NCBI GenBank assembly: GCA_903772945.1
Contig: CAICTM010000958.1
Location: forward strand, 1 to 41,404
DNA: 41,404 nucleotides
Reading direction: 5' to 3'
Source: Seminavis robusta
Lineage: Eukaryota > Bacillariophyta > Bacillariophyceae > Naviculales > Naviculaceae
This document shows positions 1 through 10,200 of this stretch, in pieces. Each line of letters starts with the position of its first letter. Position 1 is the first letter of the stretch. The notes beneath the pieces are model-generated. The model did not search any database. It was not told where the DNA came from and was given only the letters and a program-made list of their open reading frames with translations. The translations under genes were made by a program, and so were the position numbers.

Positions 1-3000
1 GTGTGGACTTGTGGGCTTTGTGCAATCAGGCCCCATTTTGCCTTCTTCGTGATGGTGCTTCATCTGGAAACAGTTGCCACAATAGTCTCTCTTGCAGTTG
101 CTCTGACCATTTCTTTGTTTGCCACCCTTGCCTTCCTCAGTCCTGTGTTCATTCTTTCTCCATCCACAAACAATACAAAACATCCTGCTCTTGAATGTTT
201 TCCTTGGTGGTGGAGGGGGTGGTGCCGCCGGAAGGTTGGGGAGCGCTGGTGTTGCCATGTAGATTTGAGCAACAGCCAGTGGTGAGGCAGTTGGCATCTG
301 CAACTGAGTGGTTCTTCCAAGAGCGCCAGCTGCAATGACTGCATTCAAAGTCATTGGATTTCCAAAAGGAACTAAGCCATTGCCAGTTGGATGAGCATAG
401 ACAGGTGGGCGCACTGTGTGTGGAGGAGGAACTGCCGGTTGCATGTGGCGAGTTGCTCTGAGTGTTGCATCAAGTCTGTCGCGAGCTTCATCATTGTCAG
501 CAGGCGCCACTGCTTGCAAAGACTCAAGTCTTCCATTTCGATCATCATACTCTTGCAACTGGATTTCGCTCTTCAACCTTATGAGAACAATGTCGCTGTT
601 GCCCTGACTCCAAGCCTTGAAGCGCCGTGAAACCTCATGATTCCAATCCTTCATGAGGGATTTGAAATTCTTGCGTGCCGGTGCATTGTTCGCTCTGCTG
701 TAGTTGGGTCGCCATAAGTCGAATAGCTTGGCTTCTTCTCTATCAACATCAGAAGGAGGTGTGGTGGAGTCTCGAGCTCGAAATGGTATCCACGGCCTCT
801 TGTTGGTGAGTCGACGAAAAGTTTGCAATGATGTTTCCTTCCCAGTGCCGTCAGGGAGTAGTTTCAAAAGCTCATTTTGGATAACAACGCGGTTCCTTTC
901 ATCAATGGCTCTTGTTTGTTCTGCCATGTCATTCTCTTGAATCTCTTCAGCCGTTTGGGGATTGGCTTCAACGAATTCATTATCTTCGAATAACACTTCA
1001 ACGTCCTCATCATTTTCAGCGAAACCAGCCCTCAAGAACCCCGCCAATTCCTCTTGTTGAAATTGCTGCTCTTGTTCTTCGGTGTCAGCGTTGTCTTGTT
1101 CCTCGTCATCTGTTTCGTCGTATTGGCGATGTGTACTGCCAGCGTCCGTAGGATTGGACACATCACCAATTGACACAGGCAGTTTGTAGCTAAAGCCCAT
1201 GTGTTCTCTTGTGTCTGACTGGTATGGTGGAGGAACATCGAAAGGCTCTTGGTCGTATCCCACCACCTTTGCATAATTATTCAGGTGCAGCAGCTTCTCT
1301 GTAAAAATCGTTCCATGGTCAGTGGCACTCATTCTAGCGATTTCCTTTGAGTGGTTCTTCATCTCAAAGAAATACCAAATAAGACGCTCTCCCCTCAAGA
1401 TACCTGGTGAATGTTTCAGTGGCCAAAAATGCGTGATGTTAGTTAAAGCGAATAGTCAATACCATAAGACCCAATTGAAGCTTGCTTACCAATGCAGGTT
1501 GCCTGTAATATCGCGGCCAAGTCCAAATTGTCCCGCTCATTGGTATTAGTACCTCTTGCCACAAAGACTTTACCAGTCTTGGCATTGATACGGAAGATAT
1601 TCACAAGGTCAGGATCAGGATCGGACAAGCATCCACGGTCTACGTGTTGAAGCTGCTGCTGTACCTTCTCTCGGACAAGTCGAGAATTAGAGACAAGGAA
1701 GCGTCTCGGCATTGGGGAAGTGTCTGTTGGCTGTCTTGTGGAAAGCTTGGTTTCTGTTTCTGCGTCTTTGGCTTGGATGTACTCTATGACAGCTTCGATG
1801 TTGCTCCTCAAGTCGGATGGTTTTGGAATAACACTTTTGGCTTCTTTCAGTACTTCCTTTGTTGTTGGCTCGATCCCATTCTTGAATTTGGGTTTCTGTT
1901 TCAGCCGGCCAAGAGCTTCTTCGTACTCCTGTGGGCTGACATTGAATAGTGCCCTGGTCATCAATGCTCTAAATACACCGGCTTCCGCTGAATTAGGATC
2001 AAATAGGATGGACGCCCATCTCTTTAGCCAATGGAACACATCCAACTTGACAAGTGCCCCCGGGAAACAGCGCTTCAACATGTTGCTGCAGTTGCAACAG
2101 TTATCCACATAAACAACCTTGACCGCTTGCTCAACTGGTCCAACCACCACGCTTCCATTAACTTTCTTCTTGGATTGATGATTTCTGTTGAGGCGATGGC
2201 GAAGACGAAGCATGTCATCCATGATCTCTGAGAACGATTCGCTGTGCTTCAGTGCCTTCCAAAAGACTGTGAGCCCATCCTCATTTTGAATAGTGATGAT
2301 GCACTTGTAGGGAGTGAAGCTTTGACCTTGCTTTGTCCATACACGGATTTTCTTTGCCAGCTTGTAATTAAAATCAATCTTCAACATAAGCGCACAAAGA
2401 CCCATCATTTTGGCTTCCTGGAAAAGCTTGCGGTGGTGGAAGACTGTTGTCACAATGCTGTCAATGCGATTCTTGCTCAGTACCTGTCCATTGAAGCCTT
2501 TCTTGTCATCGAAGGACGAAAACAGTGGTGGTTTTGGCACGGTGTTCTCCTCATCCGTTGGGTCATCCACTGCCCCTGTTTGTGTTTCCGGTTCTTCTTC
2601 AAGAGTGGCTCGGTATTGTGTGAGTGCCTCCTTGGCTTCCTCCAAGTCCTCCTCCGCCGTGGAATAAAGCCCTTGAATTCGCTCAACTTCATTGTTCAAG
2701 GTGTCATAATAGCTCTGGGCAACCAGTTGCCACCTTGGAATTAACCGCATCAATGTGGGGCCATATTCAAGAGGATCTGCACTGAGCAGTTGCTTCACGG
2801 TGTCAATATTGGCAGCAATCAACTTGTGGATTTTCGTTGGGCCAAATCCAGGCAAAATATTGCGATTTCCCACCACATTGTGATTGTTCTTTGACCCCAG
2901 CAAATCAGCAAAGGCAATATCAGCTTCACTCTTTGATGTAGCGGTAGATAACTTCAGTCTAAGACGTTGTGCTGCATCATATTTTTCATTCCTGCGTCTA

Positions 3001-3689
3001 GACAGACGCCGTAATTCTGGATCACGCTCCGGTTCCTTTAGAAACGCTGTCATCGTCTTGCTCTTCTTCCTGGGACGGATCTTGTCGCATCCTACTGCTG
3101 AAAGGTACAGCTGGTACATGCAGTAGTAGTGGTCATACGCCACATCTTTCAGCCGTCGTGCGATGCTACCTGTTGCCTCTCGAACTGAGGCATAAATCAC
3201 TTGTCGGTACAGTTGGTCATCGACCGCATAATGCCTCCCCAAATAGAAGTTGAAGTGCCCGAGATACACCTTTGCGTCTAGCTGCATTGCGGCCTTGTTG
3301 TAGCCAGCGAAACGTCTGCTACAGCCCCGGCAAGCATAGAGCACCGTATCAATGTATTTGTGGCAGTCCACACCGAATAGGATAATGGGAGATTTCACCC
3401 ACCGCGACCTCCCAAGATCAACGTACTTGTTGTTCTTGCAGTTGGGGCAGGTAGGTACATGGTTCTCGATGATCAAATGGGGCAACCAACAAGCAATGGA
3501 CTTCACATAGAATGAATCGACATGTGATGTCTTGCGACTCCCCTTGTTTAATAAAGAGCTGTCATGGCGGCCACCTCTTGGTCTCAGATCTTTCCAATCA
3601 TTCTTCTCGAAGAACCCAGCTTTCTCACTGTCTATTTGGGAGCGAATCCTCTTAATGAAAGCCTCCTGTGCCGCGCCGTACTTCGTCAT
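1..3689 (-). CDS. DUF6729-like DDE transposase-type protein, two exons, runs off the left edge
   Basis: I join exon 1 (3689-1490) and exon 2 (1403 to the window edge) across an 86-bp GT-AG intron; the frame stays open to base 1, giving at least 1200 residues. The start is the ATG at 3689; the upstream open frame has no other ATG. Residues about 65-160 hold a CPNC...CRGC zinc region and an aromatic block resembling DUF6729. A D/D/E RNase-H-like core follows: D439 (KIDFNYKLAKK), D529 (YVDNC), KLDVFHW at about 548-554, and E718 in GTNTNERDN. Exon 2 adds an acidic Q/E stretch, a Pro-rich linker, and a Cys/His knuckle (FCIVCGW...CGNCFQMKHHHEEGKMGPDC) near the edge. The order matches the gene at 15479-18535, so I infer a DNA-transposon or domesticated transposase. 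Family assignment is from memory of motifs. No terminal repeats were identified. Confidence 0.72.
1404..1489 (-). other. Spliceosomal intron of the left-edge transposase-like gene
   Basis: On the minus strand the donor reads TTG|GTAAGC and the acceptor reads CACCAG|GTATC. Unspliced, the frame hits a stop at 1443-1445. Spliced, it continues in phase 1 for 467 codons with no stop. The intron sits about 15 codons after the presumed catalytic Glu. Confidence 0.75.
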
Positions 3690-4429
3690 TGTCACCCTCT
3701 GTTGTTGTGGTAGTAGTGTGTAGCGTGGAGTGAGCAATCGATTGGTGTCATTGCTTTCAAGAGTGGTATAGAGTTAAAGCTGCGCGAATTCTTTTTAGGT
3801 GAGAGGAATATTTCAATCCTTTAAGTAGCAATATTTAGAATGTATAGACGCAGAAAGTAGTGTTTAACATGCTAAAAGACTCGCAAAGCTAAATCTTAGT
3901 CCTGCTGAGATTTAAGACGGGGAACTACGGGAGGGGCGGTGACACACCATGGGGAAAAAGGAGTATAGGGGAGTTGTAATCTTTTCCTCTCTTTTTTTTT
4001 TCTCCTCCTCTGCGGGACTTAGCCAGATCGCGACCCTCCCGAGCGTCTCGTTTTCATCAGCTCGGGAGGCTCCGAACCCAAATTTGCTCCATGTTTTCCC
4101 ATTTCTGCAAGCTTATTGATAGAATTCTCGAATGACCCTCCCGAGCGTTCTTCTCAAATTGAAAAGAAGAATGTTTATATTACTAGTATGTGTGACGTGG
4201 TTGAGACAAGAACGCCAAGGAGAAGCAAAATGTCTTTCTCGCCAGCCGAACCCGCGACTTTGGCCACGAAGTCAACCAAATTGGGCCGCCAGCTTCTATT
4301 TTTTCTCACAACCAAAAACTCGTCATTTTTGTGAGGAGTGGTAGCATCGTCATTCTCTGTAAAAACAAAGCAACTGCAAGCACACTACCCATTATCACCG
4401 CTTACTACATTACATTACAGTACTTTACC
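3690..4429. promoter_or_regulatory. Divergent intergenic region between the transposase-like gene and the fusion enzyme
   Basis: This 740-bp stretch lies between two divergently transcribed genes and shows no convincing coding frame. It contains a pyrimidine run near 3985-4010 and the GACCCTCCCGAGCGT repeat set listed separately. An open frame extends from 4331 into the plus-strand gene, but its first ATG at 4331 lies in sequence that does not look protein-like. It probably carries the promoter and 5' leader of the 4430 gene. Confidence 0.4.
4032..4148. repeat. 15-bp direct repeat pair plus an inverted copy upstream of the fusion enzyme
   Basis: GACCCTCCCGAGCGT occurs identically at 4032-4046 and 4134-4148. 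The inverted core GCTCGGGAGG at 4060-4069 pairs perfectly with CCTCCCGAGC at 4035-4044, giving a 10-bp stem with a 15-nt loop. All copies lie within 400 bp upstream of the 4430 start codon, so they are candidate transcription-factor sites; this role is inferred. Confidence 0.55.
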
Positions 4430-7400
4430 ATGCAATTATCTTCAGTGGATATCATTGTGTCGGCGGACCCGAATATCCGCAATCGCTCCTTGGCCGAGTT
4501 TTGTGCGCCCCTCGACTTGGCGTGTCTCCTTAAAGAATGCGAGTTATTGGACAACTTTCGTCGTTCGTCCGACAATCTCTATGAAAAAGTGAGAGCCTGT
4601 TTTTTTCTCTATGCCATTCATCGCTTTCATTTGGATCGGCATTTGCCCGATACCGGAATTGATATCCCTTATGGCGGGTACCAACATCTCTGTCATCGCA
4701 ATTTCACACAAGCCATTGACGAATTCTTCTTGGCCATTCAAACTACTACGACAACCACAAAACAATACAGCAAGGCCATTTCCAGTGCTCTGGCACAATC
4801 CTATTACTTTTTGGGATTTCAGACATTGGCCGATCAGGTACGATTGTCCGTCAAGAATCATCCGGGAAATTTGTGGATGTACCAAGTCGATGTACCGCAA
4901 AATCATCCCCAACCCGTCATGTTGGAAAGTGGAAAGATTTTGCAAGAACAAACGCCAGTGCGAATGGATTTGAGTCATTGTGGATGGTCCGATATCTTTT
5001 TCTTGGGAATGGATTTCCCCGAAGGAGCGCGAGTCCTCAATGTGTCCATTGATTTGGCCGTACGAGGACGTCACGATTACGAACCCATGCCACCCATTGA
5101 CTGCTATTTGCAGGTCATTGATCAACCCGTACTCATATTGACCAGTATCGATTTGAAATGTCAAGTCACACTGACACATATTTCCCAAGTATTTGATTTT
5201 TGCAACGATTATCTAGGGCTCTTGCGAGCGGGGATTATTGCGGCTGGCATTGTCCCATTGGGATTGGAACATTCCACTGCCTCCTTGGCCGAATTGTTTG
5301 CCACTACGATTGGGCCCAATAAGGGATTGCATTTGACGACACGGGTCAATGACATTCCCAAGGGTTCCCGATTGGCCGTTTCTACCAATTTGTTGGCATC
5401 CATTATTGCACTCGGTATGCGAGCGACGGGACAAACCACGTCCATGACGGGATGTCTGACCGAAGAAGAACGACGTCTCGTGGCGGCACGTGCCATATTG
5501 GGCGAATGGTTGGGTGGATCCGGTGGTGGATGGCAGGATTCCGGTGGTGTCTGGCCCGGCATCAAATTGATTCAAGGAGTTACGGCACAAGAAGGACATC
5601 CCGAACATGGAGTCAGTCGAGGACGATTGTTGCCACAACATCGACAATTGACAATCGAAGAAGCACCGGCGGAATTGGCACAGTCATTACAGGATCACTT
5701 AGTATTGGTACATGGTGGAATGGCCATGAATGTGGGACCCATTTTGGAAATGGTCACGGAAAAGTATCTACTGCGAGAAGCCGAGGAATGGACCGCACGC
5801 CGCGATGCATTGAATATTTTGGATGAAATATTGCAAGTCTTTAAAGACAATGATATTCCAAAATTGGCACAATTGACCACCCGCAACTTTTTCGAACCGT
5901 TGCAGACCATTATTCCGTGGGCATCCAATTTGTACACGGAAACCTTGATTGAACAAACACGGAAACGATTCGGGGAGGACTTTTTGGGATTTTGGATGCT
6001 GGGAGGAGCCAGTGGCGGCGGTATGGGATTCATTTTCAAACCCGAGGCTAAACCGAGGGCATTGGTGGAAATGCAGGAAATCATGCTCGCCGCCAAGAGG
6101 GAACTGGAGCATGCGTTGCCCTTTGCCATGGACCCGGTCGTGTACGATTTCAAAATCAATGATCACGGTACTAAGGCCAAATGGTGCGAAGCCAAGGAAC
6201 CACCCACATGGAAAGTCAACGTGGAAGAAACATCCAATGGCGTCAACGGACACAATCAAGGTCTGGATGACCTCTTGCAAGAGCTCGGTTTTGATCTCAT
6301 TGGACATGAAAAGATCCAAGAGGATTATCGCAGCGGTCTGATTGGACTCAAGCAGAATCGCCTGCCTTTGGAGACCAAGCTGGAGAATGCACCCCCTGAA
6401 GATGTCATTTTGACTACGGATGAAAACGTAATTACTCCCGAAATCAAAGAGCTGGGCATGGAGGAACTTCGCAAGGGCACGGTTGCTGTGGTATCGCTTG
6501 CTGCAGGAGTCGGATCGCGTTGGACTCAGGGAGCCGGATGTGTCAAGGCCATTAATCCATTCTGCAAGCTGGCGGGTCGTCATCGGAGCTTTTTGGAAAT
6601 TCATTTGGCTAAGAGCCGACGCATCTCGCGGCTGACAGGAACATCCATCCCCCACGTCATTACGACAAGTTACATGACGCATTCGGCATTGGAAACCTAC
6701 TTGGATCGTGTCGAGAAGCATGGATATGAAGGACCCATGTACATTTCGCAGGGCAAGACAATGGGGCTTCGACTGGTTCCCACAGGCAGCGACCTCAAGT
6801 TCTCGTGGGAGAAACAGCCCAAACTGGACGAGCAGGCGCAAAAGGTCCGAGAAAGTGGTCAAAAGGCGTTGCTGGGTTGGGCTGAATCAACTGGAGAAGC
6901 GTCCGACTATCGCGACAATCTGCCTCTTCAGTGTCTTCACCCTGTAGGGCATTTTTATGAAATTCCCAACCTGTTGTTGAATGGGACATTGAAGCAAATG
7001 CTTGAAGATCGTCCTCAGTTAAAATATTTGATGCTACACAACATCGATACGGTTGGAGCAGATGTTGATCCTGGCTTGCTGGGTTTGTTTGCGTCCAAGG
7101 ACACAGCATTAAGTTTCGAGGTGATCCCCCGAAAGATTGAGGACGTCGGAGGCGGCCTTGCCAGCGTCAATGGCAAGACGAGGCTCATTGAAGGCTTGGC
7201 CTTGCCACGAGAGGAAGACGAATTCAAGTTCACATACTACAACTCCATGACAACATGGATTGACATTGACAAGTTGCTGAAGGTGCTGGGCTTGGAAAGA
7301 TCGGACCTCGGGGATGCTACCAAGGTTTCAGAGGCTGTGCATGTGTTCTCTTTTCGTCTTCCCACGTACTCGGCATTGAAGGAAGTCAAGAAGCGGTGGG

Positions 7401-7600
7401 GCAACGGGCAAGAGGATGTATTTCCAACCGCACAGTTCGAGAAGTTGTGGTCTGACATGTCGTCCCTGGATGAAGTGAAATGCGACTTCTACGTTGTCCC
7501 GAGGTATAGAGGAAGCCAGCTGAAGGACGTTTCGCAGCTGGATGGTTGGCTAAGGGATGGCTCCGCTGCTCATTTGGAAACCTTGTGCGACTGGTCATGA
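4430..7600 (+). CDS. Fused GHMP sugar kinase-like / UDPGP-family nucleotidyltransferase
   Basis: This is an intact single-exon frame of 1056 residues from ATG 4430. I chose it over the in-frame ATG at 4331 because the first 33 upstream codons look like leader. Residues 1-170 are unassigned. A GHMP kinase-like region starts near 174 with PVRMDLSHCGWSD (substrate loop), then PKGSRLAVST at 310-319 (position of the glycine-rich ATP loop), GGGWQDSGGVWPG with D370, and a C-terminal GGASGGGMGF at about 526-535. A UDPGP-type domain follows: VAVVSLAAGVGSRW at 685, a conserved Lys in GCVKAIN, HNIDTVGADVD, and VGGGLA...YYNSMTTW. By analogy with fucokinase/GDP-fucose pyrophosphorylase-type fusions, it probably phosphorylates a free sugar and then activates the sugar-1-phosphate with NTP in cytosolic salvage. 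The sugar and nucleotide are unknown. The kinase loop lacks most of the usual GxGxSS glycines, so kinase activity is uncertain. No targeting peptide is evident. Confidence 0.85.
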   Translation: MQLSSVDIIVSADPNIRNRSLAEFCAPLDLACLLKECELLDNFRRSSDNLYEKVRACFFLYAIHRFHLDRHLPDTGIDIPYGGYQHLCHRNFTQAIDEFFLAIQTTTTTTKQYSKAISSALAQSYYFLGFQTLADQVRLSVKNHPGNLWMYQVDVPQNHPQPVMLESGKILQEQTPVRMDLSHCGWSDIFFLGMDFPEGARVLNVSIDLAVRGRHDYEPMPPIDCYLQVIDQPVLILTSIDLKCQVTLTHISQVFDFCNDYLGLLRAGIIAAGIVPLGLEHSTASLAELFATTIGPNKGLHLTTRVNDIPKGSRLAVSTNLLASIIALGMRATGQTTSMTGCLTEEERRLVAARAILGEWLGGSGGGWQDSGGVWPGIKLIQGVTAQEGHPEHGVSRGRLLPQHRQLTIEEAPAELAQSLQDHLVLVHGGMAMNVGPILEMVTEKYLLREAEEWTARRDALNILDEILQVFKDNDIPKLAQLTTRNFFEPLQTIIPWASNLYTETLIEQTRKRFGEDFLGFWMLGGASGGGMGFIFKPEAKPRALVEMQEIMLAAKRELEHALPFAMDPVVYDFKINDHGTKAKWCEAKEPPTWKVNVEETSNGVNGHNQGLDDLLQELGFDLIGHEKIQEDYRSGLIGLKQNRLPLETKLENAPPEDVILTTDENVITPEIKELGMEELRKGTVAVVSLAAGVGSRWTQGAGCVKAINPFCKLAGRHRSFLEIHLAKSRRISRLTGTSIPHVITTSYMTHSALETYLDRVEKHGYEGPMYISQGKTMGLRLVPTGSDLKFSWEKQPKLDEQAQKVRESGQKALLGWAESTGEASDYRDNLPLQCLHPVGHFYEIPNLLLNGTLKQMLEDRPQLKYLMLHNIDTVGADVDPGLLGLFASKDTALSFEVIPRKIEDVGGGLASVNGKTRLIEGLALPREEDEFKFTYYNSMTTWIDIDKLLKVLGLERSDLGDATKVSEAVHVFSFRLPTYSALKEVKKRWGNGQEDVFPTAQFEKLWSDMSSLDEVKCDFYVVPRYRGSQLKDVSQLDGWLRDGSAAHLETLCDWS

Positions 7601-7725
7601 TCCCTCGACCCTCCGTGCATGCATGGCTAGCTGTGGACTAGTACTAGAGATTAAACACTACTAACATGCACACTTTGATTTATGCTTAGTCGTTCCAGAG
7701 GTTTGCTTTATCTCGTTGTTTATGT

Positions 7726-7743
7726 GTCGCGTCGCGTCGCGTC
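7726..7743. repeat. GTCGC microsatellite
   Basis: Three perfect GTCGC units plus a partial fourth, in the 3' flank of the fusion enzyme gene. Confidence 0.7.
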
Positions 7744-7797
7744 AGATTGATCATATGAGTGCAGTACTAGTAGTATGCTGGCAACACATGCTCCTGG

Positions 7798-8181
7798 CTA
7801 GCCTTGCCAGATGCGTATACATCTTTCACAAGTTTCCTCCAGAGTCTCCATCTCCTCTTTCTTACTCAGATCCAATCCAAGGTCCCCACGGGCAGGTTCA
7901 CCGAGAAGATGCAAAGCAAAGGCTCCATAGAATGCGCCCATGTCACATCCCAGTGCCTTTTCCAAGATTGCAGTTTCATTAAGGTTGACACAGCTGCCTT
8001 GGCATCTTGGCAGATGTCTTGCCGTGGATTCCACCTTCACCAGAGTTCAACCCAGGTCTTTCAGAGCTTGTGACTCAAGTACCAATGCCTTGTGTTAGGA
8101 AAAGCCTTCTGCTGTGATGAGTCCCTTGGCAATTTGAGACCCAAGGCCTTCAGTGCCACCCACAAAGTAAAGTGTGCTCAT
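7798..8181 (-). pseudogene. NmrA-like / NAD(P)-binding Rossmann protein, dead fragment
   Basis: The minus-strand ATG at 8181 begins MSTLYFVGGTEGLGSQIAKG, a typical N-terminal dinucleotide-binding GGTxGxG segment of atypical SDR/NmrA-like proteins. The same frame is broken by TAA (8097-8095) after residue 28 and TGA (8049-8047), yet homologous-looking sequence continues on both sides: KALVLESQALKDLG, then TLVKVE and TAILEKALGCDMGAF. The frame finally stops at 7798, after about 127 codons, whereas the family is usually near 300 residues. This is a 3'-truncated gene with two nonsense codons and no indel. The family call rests on the N-terminal motif and the ALGCDMGAF region. Confidence 0.6.
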
Positions 8182-8536
8182 GGTTGAATGAGTTTTTGGT
8201 CTTCCGGTTGTCTCCAAACTATTTTTGAGAGCAACGCAGAGGGCCTTGCTCGTGATGTATTTTGGCTGTCGGGGACTCTGCAAGATTCTCTACAAAATGG
8301 GTATCTGGGTAATAATGTTTTCCAATGTTACAGTAAGCATTACGACTATAGCCAACAACAGCAAAGACATGTTTACCCCAAGCACTGAAATCAAGTTTAG
8401 TCTGGCCGTCTCCTCGGATCTTCTGACAAAGCATCCGAGCCATTCTTTTGGAGCTCTGTCAACACACCTGCAAAACACAAAACATGGACGGAGATAGGAG
8501 GCAAAAAAGAAAGAGGGGGTTTTAGAGGAGGCAAAA
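8182..8536. promoter_or_regulatory. Intergenic region upstream of the ALKBH1-like gene
   Basis: 355 bp with no convincing gene. Short frames here do not resemble a family. The last bases before the ATG (GAGGCAAAAATGG) give a good eukaryotic initiation context for the next gene. Confidence 0.35.
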
Positions 8537-9754
8537 ATGGAAGCCCCTTCTTCCCCAGAAGCACCATCAGCCAGAGTGTCCGGCACAGCATCGACTGCAT
8601 CGAACGAGCAGAACTGGTCTATCTACAAGCGAGTTCAAGTGCAATGCAAACAAGCTCCTGCTGAGGAAATTGCCAATATTCCGGGATTTGTGGATTTTGT
8701 TGGGAATGATGAGAGGCAGGACGATCGTATCATTCGGCTGAATAAAAAGGACGATAAAAACATGCTTTATCAGGGTCCTCTCTTTGGCTTGACGGACTAC
8801 CCAGGCTTTGCCATGGCTCCACAAGCCCTATCACCATCGCTTCAAGAACAATTGGCCTTTGAGGCTGTGACGGAATACTGCGAACAGCCGCATGCTACCA
8901 ACATTGATTTGGTACCTCCCAAGCCATCCGAAAAAGTCAACACACAGGAAGAAAGCATTTGGAGTATATGGAAAGCAGAACAATCATCATCATCACAAAA
9001 TAATCAGAATCCACCCACCAGAAAACGAAAACAGAATCAATCTGGCACTCCAAAATACTACCGGTCGTTTCGAAAATTATCTTGGGCTACTACGGGATAT
9101 CACTATGATTGGACGGAACGATCCTATCATGAGGGCAAAAAATCTTCCATGCCCCCATTGTTGCAGGATGTGGCCCTGTTGTTTGCTCGCACATCCTTAG
9201 CCCTGACTACTACATGTACTAGTCCTTGCATCCAACAACAATTCACTCCTTCTGCCAGCATTGTGAACTATTACAATACCAAATCCGTCATGGGCGGGCA
9301 TCGCGATGATCTTGAATATGCCTTGGATAAACCAGTGATATCCATCAGCTTGGGGTTGCCGGCCATTTTTCTATTGGGAGGAAAATCCAAGCAATCCGAT
9401 GAGCCAGTGATACCCATACTGGTCCGACCGGGGGATGTCATGATGCTGGGAGGGGATGCTCGATTGAATTATCATGGAATGGCACGAGTGTTGCTACCGC
9501 AAGACTATGCCATTTATAGAAATGGTAGTGGTAGTGAGAGAAAGGACTTTTCGTCGAGTGGTCAGGTGACGAGGGAACTGTTGAGCAGCAAGCTTTCACA
9601 AGGACATGAAAATGGCACAGGAAGGTCCGGTTCGGACCGGGAACACCTGACAGAAGAAGACCGAAAAGCGCTCAAAAGATTCCTTGGGCAACACCGAATC
9701 AACATCAATGTGCGACAGGTGAACCGTGATGAAACAACCACCAGCAGTACATAG
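8537..9754 (+). CDS. ALKBH1-like 2-oxoglutarate/Fe(II) dioxygenase
   Basis: Intact single-exon frame of 405 residues. It is an AlkB-family dioxygenase that would oxidise N-methyl groups on nucleic acid using Fe(II), 2-oxoglutarate and O2. Iron ligands are visible as H255-R-D257 (in MGGHRDDLEY) and H313 (LNYHGMARVLLP). R393 in INVRQVNRD fits the 2-oxoglutarate-binding Arg. The order NYYN...HRDD...ISLGLPAIFLLGG...RPGDVMMLGG matches ALKBH1-type proteins (DNA 6mA, tRNA m1A or tRNA-processing roles known in other eukaryotes). Residues about 135-180 are a polar, low-complexity insert with a basic RKRKQ patch that could be a nuclear signal. No presequence is evident, so a nuclear or cytosolic site is more likely than an organelle. 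The exact substrate cannot be read from sequence. Confidence 0.88.
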   Translation: MEAPSSPEAPSARVSGTASTASNEQNWSIYKRVQVQCKQAPAEEIANIPGFVDFVGNDERQDDRIIRLNKKDDKNMLYQGPLFGLTDYPGFAMAPQALSPSLQEQLAFEAVTEYCEQPHATNIDLVPPKPSEKVNTQEESIWSIWKAEQSSSSQNNQNPPTRKRKQNQSGTPKYYRSFRKLSWATTGYHYDWTERSYHEGKKSSMPPLLQDVALLFARTSLALTTTCTSPCIQQQFTPSASIVNYYNTKSVMGGHRDDLEYALDKPVISISLGLPAIFLLGGKSKQSDEPVIPILVRPGDVMMLGGDARLNYHGMARVLLPQDYAIYRNGSGSERKDFSSSGQVTRELLSSKLSQGHENGTGRSGSDREHLTEEDRKALKRFLGQHRININVRQVNRDETTTSST

Positions 9755-9894
9755 TTTGATATTGGTTTTATGTTGCGCGGCTGTTGTCCTTCCATCGACT
9801 TCTTTCGCAGTCAAATCTAAACTATTGAGAACACCTAGAGATGTTTACAATTGTACATTCTTGTTGCAAAACTGTAGCTATGTCATATTAATTT

Positions 9895-10200
9895 CTAGCC
9901 CTTCAATAGAAGCAGCAATCCCATGGCTGCTTCTTCCGGAACTGCTTGGTCTGATGCCATTTCTTGGTCCTCAACGCCGTTTCCCTCAAGGAGTATGTCT
10001 TGAACCATTTCTTCCACGACTTCTTCCACCTTCTGAAACACTTGCTGAGCAGCCATTCCCCCCATTATATCTTCAGTGTTCAGAAATGCCTCTTTCAGGT
10101 CCTGGTACGATGGAAACTGATTGTGGCCGTGAGGATGTGGGGAAAGTCGTCCCGATTGGCAAGCGGAGGATGGGAGCTGCGAGTGATAGTTTCCGTTCAT
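9895..10200 (-). CDS. Possible small protein or 3' exon, unknown
   Basis: A minus-strand frame from ATG 10200 encodes about 101 residues with an acidic helical stretch (KVEEVVEEMVQDIL) and an N/H/P-rich start. No family is recognised. It could be the last exon of a gene whose upstream part is missing or lies beyond element A, which begins 300 bp away. Evidence is only open frame and plausible composition. Confidence 0.25.
   Translation of the reverse strand: MNGNYHSQLPSSACQSGRLSPHPHGHNQFPSYQDLKEAFLNTEDIMGGMAAQQVFQKVEEVVEEMVQDILLEGNGVEDQEMASDQAVPEEAAMGLLLLLKG

Noticed and set aside
1..344. Plus-strand open frame from base 1 and a second minus frame (60-344)
   Set aside because: They lie on or beside the continuous minus-strand exon of the transposase-like gene, which has a recognisable zinc knuckle; the others look random and start with GTG or inside the knuckle.
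2244..2744. 166-codon plus-strand frame
   Set aside because: Antisense shadow of the transposase core; no family-like features.
5768..6862. 364-codon minus-strand frame
   Set aside because: Antisense of the intact fusion enzyme; its length is explained by codon bias and it has no domain-like content.
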